Shown here: positions 8,505 to 17,176 of the stretch, in pieces
How the letters are laid out: every line of letters begins with the position of its first letter
Position numbering within the stretch: the stretch's first letter is position 1
Origin: Chersky-267 sp963744115
Lineage (GTDB): Bacteria > Chloroflexota > Limnocylindria > Limnocylindrales > CSP1-4
Length of the DNA stretch: 64,000 bases
Assembly (NCBI GenBank): GCA_963744115.1
Contig: CAVUSI010000003.1
Span: 248,001-312,000 of the forward strand
Direction: 5' to 3'
The notes under the pieces: generated by a model
What the model was told of the DNA's origin: nothing
Databases searched by the model: none
Seen by the model: the letters and a program-made list of their open reading frames with translations, nothing else
Position numbers and translations under genes: made by a program

Positions 8505-9935
8505 TTGAACAGCCGGCTCGCCCTCCGGCGCATCTCGGCGGTGATCACCGCCACCGTCCTCGTCTCCGGGTGCGGGTCGACTGCCATCGAGTCCCCGTCG
8601 ATGCTCGCGTCGACGGCTCCCGCATCCGCGAGCCCGGCGGCGCCGTCGAACGTGAGCCCCGGCGCGAGCCAGGTCCCGAGCGAGTCGTTGTCGCCGGAGC
8701 CGGTAGTGAGCAGCTGGACCGGGCTCGTTTGGTCCGATCCGGCCACGCCGTCTGCCCCAGGCGGGTTGCGGATCGAGGACATCGTGAGCTGGGCTGGCGG
8801 CTACGTCGCCGTCGGCGAGACGGGAGTCACCGACCCGGAACGTAACCTGAAGGGTGCGTTCCTGACCTCGCCTGACGGACTCGACTGGACGGCCGTCCAG
8901 ACGGCTGATCTGCAGCGGTCGGGTGAGCTCATGACGCACGTGTTCGTGGTCGGCGGCCGGCTGCTGGCAACAGCCGAGGGCGGCGGCGTGGATTGCCCGG
9001 CCCACACCGTGTGTCCGATGCCCGATTTCTCGCCCGACCTGTGGACGTCGACTGACGGGTCGCACTGGACATCCGTGGACAGTCCGAGCTGGCGCGCCGC
9101 GTGGTCGAATGCGGGCGCTCCGAGGTGGATCGTGGCGGGCGACGCCGGGATCGTCGCGGTCGGCTACCAGGGCCGTGGCGTGGGTGAGCCGGGGCAGCGC
9201 TTGCCGCCCGCGGTTCCGCTGGTAGTCCACTCGGATGACGGGGCGACCTGGGAGCAGGCCGACCTGACGCAGGGCTTCGACCACGCGGTGTTCCGCGATG
9301 CCGTCGCGTTCGCCGGTGGGTTTGTCATCGTTGGGCGTGACGGTGTGCCGGATCCGACCACCGAGGTAGTCGACCCCGCGAACCCGCTGCCGCTGGGCAT
9401 GGGCCGGCCGGCGGCCTGGGTGTCCGCGGACGGGATCCATTGGACCGTGGCCACCGTCGACGGGCACAAGATCGAGGGTGGTGAGCTGAGCGCCGTTGAG
9501 GCGGGCGCGGACGGGCTGTTCGCGATCGGGGCAGGCTCGCCCATCGCCGGTGACGCCACCCCGAGCGGCTGGTCCTCGGTCGACGGCCAGACCTGGCACG
9601 TCGTGGGCCGGTTGGGCGCGGATCTCCCGGCCATCGATCAGGCCCCCCTGCCCGGCTCCACCGTCCTGGTATCGGACGGTCAGCACATCGTCGTCCTCGA
9701 CCGCGAGGCGCCGGGTTCAGACACGATGGCGGCCTGGGTCTCGACCGGCGGTGCGACATGGGCGCGGTTGGCGTTCACCGGTTCGACATCGCTGCCAAAG
9801 ATCGGGTACTACGATGCCTCGGGTTCGCAGGGCATGTACGTGACCGGTGCGACGGTGCTCCCGGACCGGATCGTGGCGTCCGGCTACGGCGACGCGAGGT
9901 ATGCACTCTGGCTCGCAACGGCGGTTTCGCCATGA
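8505..9935 (+). CDS. Lipoprotein with repeated SxDGxxW propeller-like units
   Basis: A 476-residue exported protein. TTG 8505 has a good ribosome-binding site (AGGGAG, 8493-8498) and starts a signal peptide with lipobox VSGC. After a Ser/Pro/Ala linker, units of the form (T/V)S.DG..W recur (SPDGLDWTAV, STDGSHWTSV, SADGIHWTVA, SVDGQTWHVV and STGGATWARL). These resemble BNR/sialidase-type propeller blades. No catalytic residues can be assigned. Such lipoproteins are common in Chloroflexota and Actinobacteria, with unknown ligands. An upstream extension of the frame to 8022 overlaps the dehydrogenase and is not used. Confidence 0.75.
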   Translation: MNSRLALRRISAVITATVLVSGCGSTAIESPSMLASTAPASASPAAPSNVSPGASQVPSESLSPEPVVSSWTGLVWSDPATPSAPGGLRIEDIVSWAGGYVAVGETGVTDPERNLKGAFLTSPDGLDWTAVQTADLQRSGELMTHVFVVGGRLLATAEGGGVDCPAHTVCPMPDFSPDLWTSTDGSHWTSVDSPSWRAAWSNAGAPRWIVAGDAGIVAVGYQGRGVGEPGQRLPPAVPLVVHSDDGATWEQADLTQGFDHAVFRDAVAFAGGFVIVGRDGVPDPTTEVVDPANPLPLGMGRPAAWVSADGIHWTVATVDGHKIEGGELSAVEAGADGLFAIGAGSPIAGDATPSGWSSVDGQTWHVVGRLGADLPAIDQAPLPGSTVLVSDGQHIVVLDREAPGSDTMAAWVSTGGATWARLAFTGSTSLPKIGYYDASGSQGMYVTGATVLPDRIVASGYGDARYALWLATAVSP

Positions 9936-9974
9936 CCCTCATCCATGGCCGCGATGGTTCGAGCGTTGGCCCAT

Positions 9975-10157
9975 GCCGTCATGGATCACGAGCACCTCGG
10001 CGCGCATCTGCCCGCGACCGAGGAGCATAGGGCGTCGATGCCCTCGCCGACGGGAAGCACCGGTCGATCCGCGGCATCACGGTGCCCGCCGCGAGCAGCT
10101 CCCTGAGCGTGTCCAGACCCTCCTGATCGACGTCAGATGACTGTCCGCATGGGCCGT
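9975..10157 (-). pseudogene. Remnant of an alcohol dehydrogenase C terminus
   Basis: Read on the minus strand, 10157 to about 10030 gives GQSSDVDQEGLDTLRELL, then AAGTVMPRIDRCFP. This is the end of a medium-chain dehydrogenase, comparable to LRGLVEAGRLHPVIDRRFP in the intact gene at 7297-8277. The frame then breaks; HLGRGQMRAEVLVIHDG-like sequence continues in other frames to about 9975. No N-terminal two-thirds is present and no start is seen. It fills most of the 380-nt gap between the two lipoprotein genes. The rest of that gap holds one 16-bp tRNA-end repeat. Confidence 0.55.
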
Positions 10158-10182
10158 GCGGCGCGGCTCAGCGAAGTTGCTC

Positions 10183-10198
10183 TGGCGCGCCCGGAGGG
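10183..10198 (+). repeat. Second 16-bp copy of the tRNA-Arg 3' end
   Basis: TGGCGCGCCCGGAGGG again, identical to 8344-8359 and to the tRNA end at 10961-10976. Just beyond it, GCGCGCCC and GGGCGCGC (10186-10193 and 10204-10211) form a perfect 8-bp stem, so this copy could also act as a hairpin. It lies next to the dehydrogenase remnant. Confidence 0.6.
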
Positions 10199-10316
10199 CG
10201 TTGGGCGCGCACGAACAACAAGACATTTGCAAGATCGCTGCCGCGACGGTCGTGAGACGCCGGCGACATAGGATCGCCTTGGGCATCAACGGTCGCTTTT
10301 CAAGGAGGCAGAGGGC

Positions 10317-10886
10317 ATGCGTGGGCTTCTGATCGCGCTGGCTGCGTTGGTCCTGGCCGCCGGTTGCGCAGCGAGCCAATCGACGCCGAACACTTCGCCG
10401 GTCGTTGCAGGGGTGACCCCGACTCCCGAGCCCCCTGCCGCTGCCAGCCCCAGTGAGGCGGCATCGGCCGCACCCGCGGCGAGCGATCCGCTTCGAGCGA
10501 GTGCAGGCGTCGCCTATCTCGCAGCGGCCAACAGCTACAACGCGACCATCATCAGCCTCTACAACCAATACCTGAACGCCACCGCACTGGATCTGCTCGA
10601 CGAGTACTGCGTCAAGCTGGGCGCGAACGAGCAGGCCTTCCTGACGACCGTCAAGGCCATCCCGGTGCCTGCGGACACGGTCGCGGACGTGGAGGCCCTG
10701 ACGGGCGACCTGGCGACGGATGTTGCGAACATCAAGCCCTGTGCCGAGGCCACGTCGGTCGAGAAGTGGAAGCTCGCGTGGAACCGTCGCAACAGCCAGC
10801 CCGACCACACGACCGAACACGCCAACCTGGTTCGGAAGGACCTCGGCCTGCCGCCTTCGCCGACGCCGACGCCCTCACCTTCCTGA
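10317..10886 (+). CDS. Hypothetical lipoprotein
   Basis: A 189-residue protein starting at ATG 10317 behind a clear ribosome-binding site (AAGGAGG, 10302-10308). The signal peptide ends LAAGCAAS, a good lipobox. A Pro/Ala/Ser linker leads to a helical domain (about residues 58-175) with NSYNATIISLYNQYL, one internal cysteine pair (DEYCVKL and IKPCAEA) and a closing PSPTPTPSPS tail. I do not recognise the domain. It resembles small exported helical lipoproteins found in many Chloroflexota genomes. TAGGAT at 10269-10274 may be its -10 box. Confidence 0.7.
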   Translation: MRGLLIALAALVLAAGCAASQSTPNTSPVVAGVTPTPEPPAAASPSEAASAAPAASDPLRASAGVAYLAAANSYNATIISLYNQYLNATALDLLDEYCVKLGANEQAFLTTVKAIPVPADTVADVEALTGDLATDVANIKPCAEATSVEKWKLAWNRRNSQPDHTTEHANLVRKDLGLPPSPTPTPSPS

Positions 10887-10960
10887 ACGACGGCGATCTC
10901 TACCCCCCGGGAGCTTGTGGCGACCAAGAGGCGACGGCCCGCAAACTCTGTTTGGATCGG

Positions 10961-11036
10961 TGGCGCGCCCGGAGGGATTCGAACCCCCGACCTACTGATC
11001 CGAAGTCAGTCGCTCTATCCACTGAGCTACGGGCGC
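10961..11036 (-). tRNA. tRNA-Arg (TCG)
   Basis: A 76-nt minus-strand tRNA with encoded CCA. Acceptor stem GCGCCCG/CGGGCGC, D arm GCTC/GAGC, anticodon stem ACTGA/TCAGT with loop CTTCGGA (anticodon TCG), T arm GGGGG-TTCGAAT-CCCTC. A -10-like TAGAAT (plus-strand 11047-11052) lies 10 nt before the 5' end and overlaps the stop of the MocR gene. Its last 16 nt are repeated at 8344 and 10183. Confidence 0.95.
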
Positions 11037-11049
11037 GCGGAGCGACATT

Positions 11050-12477
11050 CTACGGCCTCGGCTCGACGGGCCCGTGGCTCGCGGCGACGCCGGCGATCAC
11101 CTCCGCGAGCTGGTGGATCCCATCGTCGATGGCGGTCTCGGCGATCCCGCCATAGCCGAAGACGAGGCCGCCCGGACCGGTCTCGAACCAGCGCGCCGCA
11201 AGCCCGGCGACCCCGATCCCCGCGCGCGCCGCCGCCTCGACGATCCGCTGCTCGTCGGCGTTCGGCGGCAGCCAGGCCAGGACGTGCAGGCCCGCCGACG
11301 CGCCGACCGGTCGGAGGGACGGCAGGCGGCGGGCCAGCGACTCGAGCAGCGCGTCGCGTCGACGGCGGTAGATCGGGCGCATCCGCCGGAGGTGGTGGTC
11401 GAGCTCGCCGCGCTCGACGATGTCGGCGAAGGCGAGCTGGTCGAGCGTCGCGGAGCCCATGTCCGCGGCGATCTTGGCTGCCGCCAGCGGGTCGACCATC
11501 CGAGTCGGGGCGACCAGCCAGCCGAGTCGGAGGCCGGGGGCGAGGATCTTGCTCGCCGACCCGCTGTACACCACCCGATCTGGGGAGAGGCCCTGGAGGG
11601 CGCCGATCGGCTCGCGGTCGTAGCGGAACTCGGCGTCGTAGTCGTCCTCCACGATCAGGGCTCCCCGGCGCTCGGCCCAGCCGATCAGGGCCGATCGTCG
11701 GTCCGGGGGCAGGACGCCACCGGTCGGGTATTGGTGGGCGGCCGTGACGAGGACGGCGTCGACATCGGCCGCGTCGAGAAGGTCGACCCGCAACCCGGAC
11801 GCATCGACCGGGATCCCGACGGGTTCGTGCCCGGCGGCCCGGACCGCGGCCCGGTATTCGGGGTCCGACGGGTCCTCGAGGGCCATCCGGATGGCGCCCG
11901 TCGTGCGGATCGCCTGCGCGACCAACGACAGGCCCTGGGCGAACCCCGCGCTGACCACGACATGCTCGGGATCCGCGACCGTCCCACGGACCCGGTTCAC
12001 GTACGCCGCGATCGCCCGCCGAAGCTCGGCGGTCCCGCGTCCGTCGAGATAGCCGAACCTCTGGCTCGGAGCGTCGCTCAGCACGCGCCGGACCGCGCGG
12101 AGCCAGACGGCCCGAGGGAACTGGTCGAGGTCGGGTCGGCCCGGGCGGAAGTCGAACCGAAGGTTGGCGGGTGCGGGTCGCTCCGCATCGGTGGAGGCTC
12201 GGGCGGATGTCCGTGCGACCGTCGTGGCGCCGCCCGGCCGACTGGCGAGGTAGCCCTCGGCCACCAGCTGCTCGTACGCCTCGACCACGATCCCGCGGGA
12301 CACGCCGAGCTGGACCGCCAAGGCCCGGGTCGATGGCATCACCGCGCCGGCGTCCAGGCGTCCGCTGCGGACGGCGGCCCGCAGCCCCTGCTCGAGCTGG
12401 TGGTGAAGCGGGTCCGGGTCGTCGCGGCGCAGCTCGAGGAGCAGCTCGAGATCAGAACTGGTCCTGACTCTCGTCAT
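11050..12477 (-). CDS. pdxR: MocR/PdxR-type regulator (GntR HTH fused to aminotransferase fold)
   Basis: A 475-residue protein. Residues about 15-85 are a GntR winged helix (MPSTRALAVQLGVSRGIVVE and the YLASRPGGAT wing). Residues about 110-470 are a class I aminotransferase-like domain. It has the DDYDAEFRYDREP region and SGSASKILAPGLRLGW, where the lysine is the expected PLP-binding residue. Family members use PLP as an effector and often control vitamin B6 genes. The divergent neighbour at 12730 is pyridoxamine-oxidase-like, which supports that role. TAAGGT (12486-12491) lies 8 nt before the ATG, with no ribosome-binding site. The 38-nt divergent spacer contains two GGACC copies 12-13 nt apart, a possible operator. 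Confidence 0.85.
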   Translation of the reverse strand: MTRVRTSSDLELLLELRRDDPDPLHHQLEQGLRAAVRSGRLDAGAVMPSTRALAVQLGVSRGIVVEAYEQLVAEGYLASRPGGATTVARTSARASTDAERPAPANLRFDFRPGRPDLDQFPRAVWLRAVRRVLSDAPSQRFGYLDGRGTAELRRAIAAYVNRVRGTVADPEHVVVSAGFAQGLSLVAQAIRTTGAIRMALEDPSDPEYRAAVRAAGHEPVGIPVDASGLRVDLLDAADVDAVLVTAAHQYPTGGVLPPDRRSALIGWAERRGALIVEDDYDAEFRYDREPIGALQGLSPDRVVYSGSASKILAPGLRLGWLVAPTRMVDPLAAAKIAADMGSATLDQLAFADIVERGELDHHLRRMRPIYRRRRDALLESLARRLPSLRPVGASAGLHVLAWLPPNADEQRIVEAAARAGIGVAGLAARWFETGPGGLVFGYGGIAETAIDDGIHQLAEVIAGVAASHGPVEPRP

Positions 12478-12515
12478 CGAACCGGACCTTACCAGAGGAC
12501 CGGTCGGTCGTCAGG

Positions 12516-12695
12516 ATGAAGACGTCAACCAACCCGGCCGACCTGCCTGACCCGAGGTGTCATCCGATGATCGATCTCGCACCCCTCCTCTTCCTCGCCA
12601 TCCTGTTGAGCGTCTTCGCCCTGCTCGCCGTGACCTTCGGGGCCGACAGTCGAGACTGGAAGTTCGATGATCGCGATCGGTTCGGCATCCGCTGA
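12516..12695 (+). CDS. Small single-span membrane protein
   Basis: A 59-residue open frame from ATG 12516 to TGA 12693. An internal ATG at 12567 would give 42 residues and a more typical start, MIDLAPLLFLAI. One hydrophobic helix (LAPLLFLAILLSVFALLAVT) is followed by FGADSRDWKFDDRDRFGIR, a short charged tail. Small proteins with a helix then FG-x-DSRD and a D/R-rich tail are common in several phyla and have no known function. It sits in the divergent space between the PdxR-like regulator and the oxidase-like gene, 34 nt before the latter. Confidence 0.6.
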   Translation: MKTSTNPADLPDPRCHPMIDLAPLLFLAILLSVFALLAVTFGADSRDWKFDDRDRFGIR

Positions 12696-12729
12696 CCGGT
12701 ACGCGGCCGACCACGAGGCGAACGAACCC

Positions 12730-13194
12730 ATGGTGACCTGGTCCGCATTCGCCGAGGCCGCGCCCGAGATGGCCGAGACCGGGCGCCGCGTCCTGGAACG
12801 GACGGGGACCGGCGCAGCGCTCCTCGCCACCGTTCGCGGTGGCGCCTTGCCGCGGATCCATCCGATCGACGTGGCGATCGTCGACGGACGGTTGGTCGCG
12901 TTCCTGATCGTGGGCTCGAGTAAGCTGACCGACCTTGTGCTGGACGGGCGGTTCGCGCTCCATGGGCACCAGGACCCGGCCAGGCCGGACGAGTTCCTCG
13001 TCCGGGGCCATGCGAGCGAGCTGACCGACCCGGTCAGCCGGGCCGCGGCGGCCGCGGGCTGGTCGTTCGAGGTGGACGAGGGCTACCGTCTGTTCGAGTT
13101 CTCGATCGAGCAGGCGACGCTGGGAACGCGGGGGGACGCGGATGCCTGGCCGCCGCGCTACACGTCGTGGCGAGCTCCGGGGCCGCGGGCCTGA
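12730..13194 (+). CDS. Pyridoxamine 5'-phosphate oxidase-like flavoprotein
   Basis: A 154-residue split-barrel protein of the PPOX superfamily. The core GAALLATVRGGALPRIHPIDVAI, then LVAFLIVGSSKLTDLVLDGRFALH, is the FMN-binding barrel pattern. ATG 12730 (MVTWSAFAEAAPEMAETG) is chosen because upstream starts would overlap the small membrane protein. It is transcribed away from the PdxR-like regulator, a pairing expected if the substrate or cofactor concerns vitamin B6. Many members of this superfamily use F420, heme or FMN instead, so the exact reaction is open. Confidence 0.75.
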   Translation: MVTWSAFAEAAPEMAETGRRVLERTGTGAALLATVRGGALPRIHPIDVAIVDGRLVAFLIVGSSKLTDLVLDGRFALHGHQDPARPDEFLVRGHASELTDPVSRAAAAAGWSFEVDEGYRLFEFSIEQATLGTRGDADAWPPRYTSWRAPGPRA

Positions 13195-13270
13195 TCCAGG
13201 AGCGCGGCCCGACGACCGGGGGCGTGCCCTCGCGGGCGGCCCCCCGAGCCGACCCGCGAGGACCCCGAGA

Positions 13271-13744
13271 TCACGGAGCGGTGGGGGCCGCCTTGGTCGG
13301 TCGGACGCGGATCAGCAGCGCGTCGGTCGAACCGGCCTTCGCCTCGACGGCGAGGACGAGGTCGCCGACCTTGAGATCGGCGATGGTGGCGGCCTTCCGC
13401 TCGACCCGGATCCGCGTCGTCGGTCCGACACCGAACGTCGTCGACACCTTGTCGGCGCCGGTGACCGTGACCGAATCGGCGGTCTTGGCGGTGATCTCAC
13501 CGCGCTCGAAGTGGGCGTCGGCCGTCGTCCCGTCCCGCTTGAGGACGGTGACGTCGCCGCGGACGATCCGCCCGAGCCGTGCCGGCTGGGCCGCCTGGTC
13601 GGGCGCGAGCGACAGCGCCGAGGGCGCCGGCGGCGGGGCGGAGCTCGCCAGGATCGTGGGAACTGCCACGATCCCGACGAGGCCGAGCGCGAGGACCACC
13701 ACGGCGATCCGCCGGGCTCCGAAGGATGCGATCCGATCGATCAT
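13271..13744 (-). CDS. DUF5666-like exported protein
   Basis: A 157-residue protein with an N-terminal membrane segment (about residues 12-30), probably an uncleaved anchor or signal. The rest is a small beta domain: LGRIVRGDVTVLKRDGTTA, then FERGEITAKTADSVTVTGAD and TRIRVERKAATIADLKVGD. The pattern G-x-I-T...V-x-V...T-x-I-x-V...L-x-V-G-D is the OB-like DUF5666 pattern, often repeated in exported proteins. ATG 13744 has an AGGAG ribosome-binding site 8 nt upstream. Function unknown. Confidence 0.7.
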   Translation of the reverse strand: MIDRIASFGARRIAVVVLALGLVGIVAVPTILASSAPPPAPSALSLAPDQAAQPARLGRIVRGDVTVLKRDGTTADAHFERGEITAKTADSVTVTGADKVSTTFGVGPTTRIRVERKAATIADLKVGDLVLAVEAKAGSTDALLIRVRPTKAAPTAP

Positions 13745-13933
13745 CTCGATGACTCCTGTGGGCGGCCCACGGAACGGAGGAGGTCCGCATCGGCCGCCGG
13801 ATGTCCGCCAGCATCGGCCGTAGGCAGCGTGACCGGCCATCGCGCCGACCTGCCCATGCGTAAGCCTGGTGTAAGACGAGAGGGCGGATCGGCCCGACTT
13901 GCGGTCGGGCGCGGGATAGGGTAAGAACCGGCA

Positions 13934-14903
13934 GTGCGACGCCAGTCCCTGATCGCCATCGCCGCGCTGATCCTCGGTGCCGCCGTCGTCCTTTCATGGC
14001 CGTCGATCGCCGACTACGCGCGCAGCCCGGTGCCCGTCGGTGCCGTGCTCCCGGCGGCCGGCACGCCGGTAAGTGCGCTCGCGTCAACGCGACCCGAGCC
14101 CACCGCCGCTCCCGAGCTCACCGACCACCCCGAGCCGACAGCCTCGCCCGCCGCGACTGCCTCGCCAGCCACGACGGCCTCGCCCGCCGCACCCGGCTCA
14201 CCGGCCCCGACGCCGAGCCCGGTCGACCTGACGGCGGAGATCGTCCCGGCGCCGATGGTCCCGCCCGGTCGCGCCGCCGAACGGGGGCTCCCCGCGGACC
14301 CATGGACCCTGACCGGCTATCGCTGGCCGCTGACGAACGGCTTCATCACGAGCCCCTTCGGCCCGAGCCCGCTCGGGGAGCTGCTGGTCGACGGTCGGCC
14401 GTTCCATGACGGGCTCGACATCGCCTCGTTCTGCGGCGACAAGGTCGTGGCCGCTCACGACGGCCTGGTCCTGGCAGCGGGGCGCAGGTTCGACCCGTGG
14501 ATCGGTTGGGTCGGGTTCGCTCGGCCCGTTCACTCGTCGCGCGAATGCACTCCATCGCTGGGGAGCCCTGCCCATCACCGTGGTCATCGACGACGGCAAT
14601 GGCTACCGCAGCATCTACGCTCACCTCAACGCCGTCTCGGTCAAGCCGGGCGAGTGGGTCCATGCGGGCCACCAGATCGGCTGGGAGGGAAGGACCGGCT
14701 ACGCCACCGGCTGTCACGTCCACTACGGGCTGTTCAGCCCCCTAGAGTCGAAGCGGTTCGCGTTGCTGCCGGCCGTCCACCTCCGGACGAAGTACCCGCG
14801 GTTCGAGATCGCCCGGATCGACCCTCAGCTGGTCCTGCCGCCGCTGCCCCACGGCAAGACCGCGGGCCCGTTCCCGTCGCCCTCGCCCACGCCGTCGCCG
14901 TAG
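13934..14903 (+). CDS. M23 (LytM-type) peptidase, frame-broken
   Basis: Reconstructed as 322 residues. An N-terminal membrane segment is followed by a long Ala/Pro/Thr/Ser linker and an M23 domain. Zinc ligands are seen in FHDGLDIASF (H-x3-D) and, after the frame break, GCHVHYGLF (H-x-H). The stretch VVIDDGNGYRSIYAHLNAV...GEWVHAGHQIGWEGRTG is typical of the family. One extra G in the GGG at 14513-14515 separates WIGWVG from SLGPFTRR; removing it restores the frame. Start GTG 13934. The expected role is cutting or modifying peptidoglycan outside the membrane. The stop is 1 nt from the end of the convergent HD gene. Confidence 0.8.
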
Positions 14904-14904
14904 C

Positions 14905-16314
14905 TCAGCCGTCCGTTCGGACGTAGCGGCGCGCGGTGAGCGAGTAGGCCGGCAGGCGAGCCAGCGACCTCGAGAGCGGAGGCGCCAGTCGGCCGTCCTG
15001 GCCTTCGATGGCCAGCAGCGAGTCGGTCTCCGTCGCGTCCGCCGGACGTGCGTCGACGATGGCGAGGTCGATGGCGACCCGACCCGGCTCGGGCGCCCCG
15101 AGCGAGTCGACGAGCGCGGTCGGATAGTCGTCCGGTTCGTACTCCGCGCGCACCTCGGCATCGGCCCGCCAGCGCGGCCGACGGAGCAGGATCCCCCGCC
15201 ACGCGTCGGCCACCGCCGCCGTGACGGTCCCGTCGCCGGCCGAGGGCCTGGCGGCGACCGCCTCGCCGCGCGCCCACAAGGCCGCCTGGTGGAGCAGCGC
15301 GTACTCATCGAGGTCGGCGTATGCCGACAGGGCGTCGACGGGGGAGCGATCGCCGAAGATCGCCTCGATGCTCGGACCGAACACCTCGGACAGGTCGAGG
15401 TCGATGGCGCGGACCGTCCGGTGGAAGTAGACCTGCCGGTACATGAAGAGACGTGCGGTCAGGAACATCTCCAGGGCCCCGATGCCGCGCTCGTAGAGCG
15501 TCAGTCCCCGGTCCCCGATGAACGAGTAGCGGCGCAGCCGCTCGACGTCGACCGGCCCGATCGCGACACCCGTGAGGTAGGCGTCGCGCCGGACGTAGTC
15601 CAGGTTGTCGACGGTGAAGACGCCGGACAGGAGCGGCTGGAGCCAGCGCACCCAACGCGGCATCGTGGGGTCCGCCAGGGCCGGCTTGGAGACCAGGAAT
15701 GCGACCCAGCGCGGGTCGATCGCCTCGCTCCGCGCGAAGGCGTCGCGTTCCGGGACCGTCCCGGGCGCCCGTCGCAGCCCGCCGATCAGACCGGCCAGCT
15801 CGCGCTCGATGATGAGCTGCGACAGGTCCTCGTGGCTGAGGGGCTTCGCCGCCGGACGACGCCGGTCGTCCGGAGCCGGGAAGCGGACGAGGACGTGATC
15901 GTCGAAGAAATGGGCGAACGGGCCGTGACCCACGTCGTGGAGGAGGCCGGCCACGCGGAGCGTCTCGACGACGAGGCCTTCCGACGGGACCGGCTCACCG
16001 TCGCGCTCGGCCAGGGCGACCCGGAGCGATGGGTAGAGCTGGCGAGCCCACAGACCCGCCTCGTGCATGACCCCGAGGCCGTGGGTGAACCGGCTGTGCT
16101 CCGCCGTGGGGAAGACCCACCGTGCGCTCTGGAGCTGGCTGATCCGGCGCAGACGCTGGAGCCAGGCGGTGTCGAGGAGGTCCTCCTCGGCGGCGTCTTC
16201 TCGGCCCAGCCCGATGGAATCCGCGACGCTCGGTTCGAGCCGTTTCGTGAGTTCGATGTAGCCGTGGATCGGATCGCTGATGAGGTTGACCGCCGCGAAC
16301 GGATGGCGGCCCAT
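14905..16314 (-). CDS. HD-domain phosphohydrolase (dGTPase-like)
   Basis: A 469-residue cytoplasmic protein of the COG1078/SAMHD1-like family. The N-terminal ISDPIHGYIELTKR and LQRLRRISQLQSARWVFPTA are characteristic. The metal site is built from TEHSRFTHGLGV-type histidines and LLHDVGHGPFAHFFDDH (the HD pair). Members hydrolyse dNTPs or related phosphates. It overlaps neither neighbour; the CAP-domain gene ends 10 nt upstream of its start. The nucleotide specificity cannot be predicted here. Confidence 0.85.
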   Translation of the reverse strand: MGRHPFAAVNLISDPIHGYIELTKRLEPSVADSIGLGREDAAEEDLLDTAWLQRLRRISQLQSARWVFPTAEHSRFTHGLGVMHEAGLWARQLYPSLRVALAERDGEPVPSEGLVVETLRVAGLLHDVGHGPFAHFFDDHVLVRFPAPDDRRRPAAKPLSHEDLSQLIIERELAGLIGGLRRAPGTVPERDAFARSEAIDPRWVAFLVSKPALADPTMPRWVRWLQPLLSGVFTVDNLDYVRRDAYLTGVAIGPVDVERLRRYSFIGDRGLTLYERGIGALEMFLTARLFMYRQVYFHRTVRAIDLDLSEVFGPSIEAIFGDRSPVDALSAYADLDEYALLHQAALWARGEAVAARPSAGDGTVTAAVADAWRGILLRRPRWRADAEVRAEYEPDDYPTALVDSLGAPEPGRVAIDLAIVDARPADATETDSLLAIEGQDGRLAPPLSRSLARLPAYSLTARRYVRTDG

Positions 16315-16324
16315 CAGGGCAGCG

Positions 16325-17134
16325 TCAGGGGACCCAGGCGCGCAGACCGTGCGTCCAGCCCGACAGGTTCCCGCGACGGTCCTTGGCCTGGACCCGGACC
16401 GTGTACCAGTGGCCGCGGGGGCGGCTCAGCAGGCTCAGCGACGTCTTGATCGTGTTCGTTCGGATCTGGACGTACGCGCCGTTGTCGACCCGGACCTCGA
16501 CGTTGTAGCTCTTGATCCCGGCGGTGTGCGTCTGGAGCCGGGTGTCGGTCGCGGACCAGGTCCACTTGATGTTCCGTCCGCTGACCGTCTTCGTTCTCAT
16601 GTGCGCGATCGGTCGGGTCCGGTCTGGACCCTCGAGGAAGACCAGCGACGAATAGGTCGAGCCGTCGCTCCGCCGGGCGACCCCGATCCCCACGTAGTTG
16701 AACCGGGAGGACATCATCAGCGCCCAGTGGGTCGGACTGTGCCGCCACAGGTTGTAGATGTACTTGGCCGAGGCGAGCCCCCAGTTGGCGTTCGTCCAGC
16801 CGATGTCCTCGCCGCACTGATACCAGTAGATGGCTCGCTTGCTCATCGCGCTGCACGCGGAGCCGTCGAGTCCGTTGTGGGTGAGCTGGCCCTTCGAGGC
16901 CATCCAGACCGCCCGGTCTCCGGATAGCGTGTCGAGCCGGCTGTCGGCGCGCAACGCGCGCAAGCCGTGGAGCGCCCGGTCGTGGTTCAGCCACGATCGG
17001 ATCTTGGACTCCATCGACGTGTCGACCGCGGCGCGCGTCGGGGCCGGGACACTGATGGTGATCGCGGTGAGGACGAGGACGGCCGCGAACGCGGCGAGAC
17101 CGCGCCGGACGCGTGCAGGAGGGGCACTCTGCAT
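16325..17134 (-). CDS. Secreted CAP-domain protein with C-terminal Fn3-like domain
   Basis: A 269-residue exported protein with a signal peptide (residues 1-36, ending PTRAA). Residues about 40-165 are a CAP/SCP domain. Its metal/active-site pieces are LTHNG, CGEDIGWT (usually GENIG) and SPTHWALMM followed by NYVGIGVA. Two cysteines flank the site. Residues about 180-269 form a beta-sandwich resembling fibronectin III (WSATDT...SYNVEVRVDNGAY...WYTVRVQAKD). The function of bacterial CAP proteins is mostly unknown; binding or hydrolysis at the cell surface is possible. The start has no ribosome-binding site. Confidence 0.8.
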   Translation of the reverse strand: MQSAPPARVRRGLAAFAAVLVLTAITISVPAPTRAAVDTSMESKIRSWLNHDRALHGLRALRADSRLDTLSGDRAVWMASKGQLTHNGLDGSACSAMSKRAIYWYQCGEDIGWTNANWGLASAKYIYNLWRHSPTHWALMMSSRFNYVGIGVARRSDGSTYSSLVFLEGPDRTRPIAHMRTKTVSGRNIKWTWSATDTRLQTHTAGIKSYNVEVRVDNGAYVQIRTNTIKTSLSLLSRPRGHWYTVRVQAKDRRGNLSGWTHGLRAWVP

Positions 17135-17176
17135 GGGATAGGTAGGGTAACCGAATGTCCGGCATCCGTCACCCCG

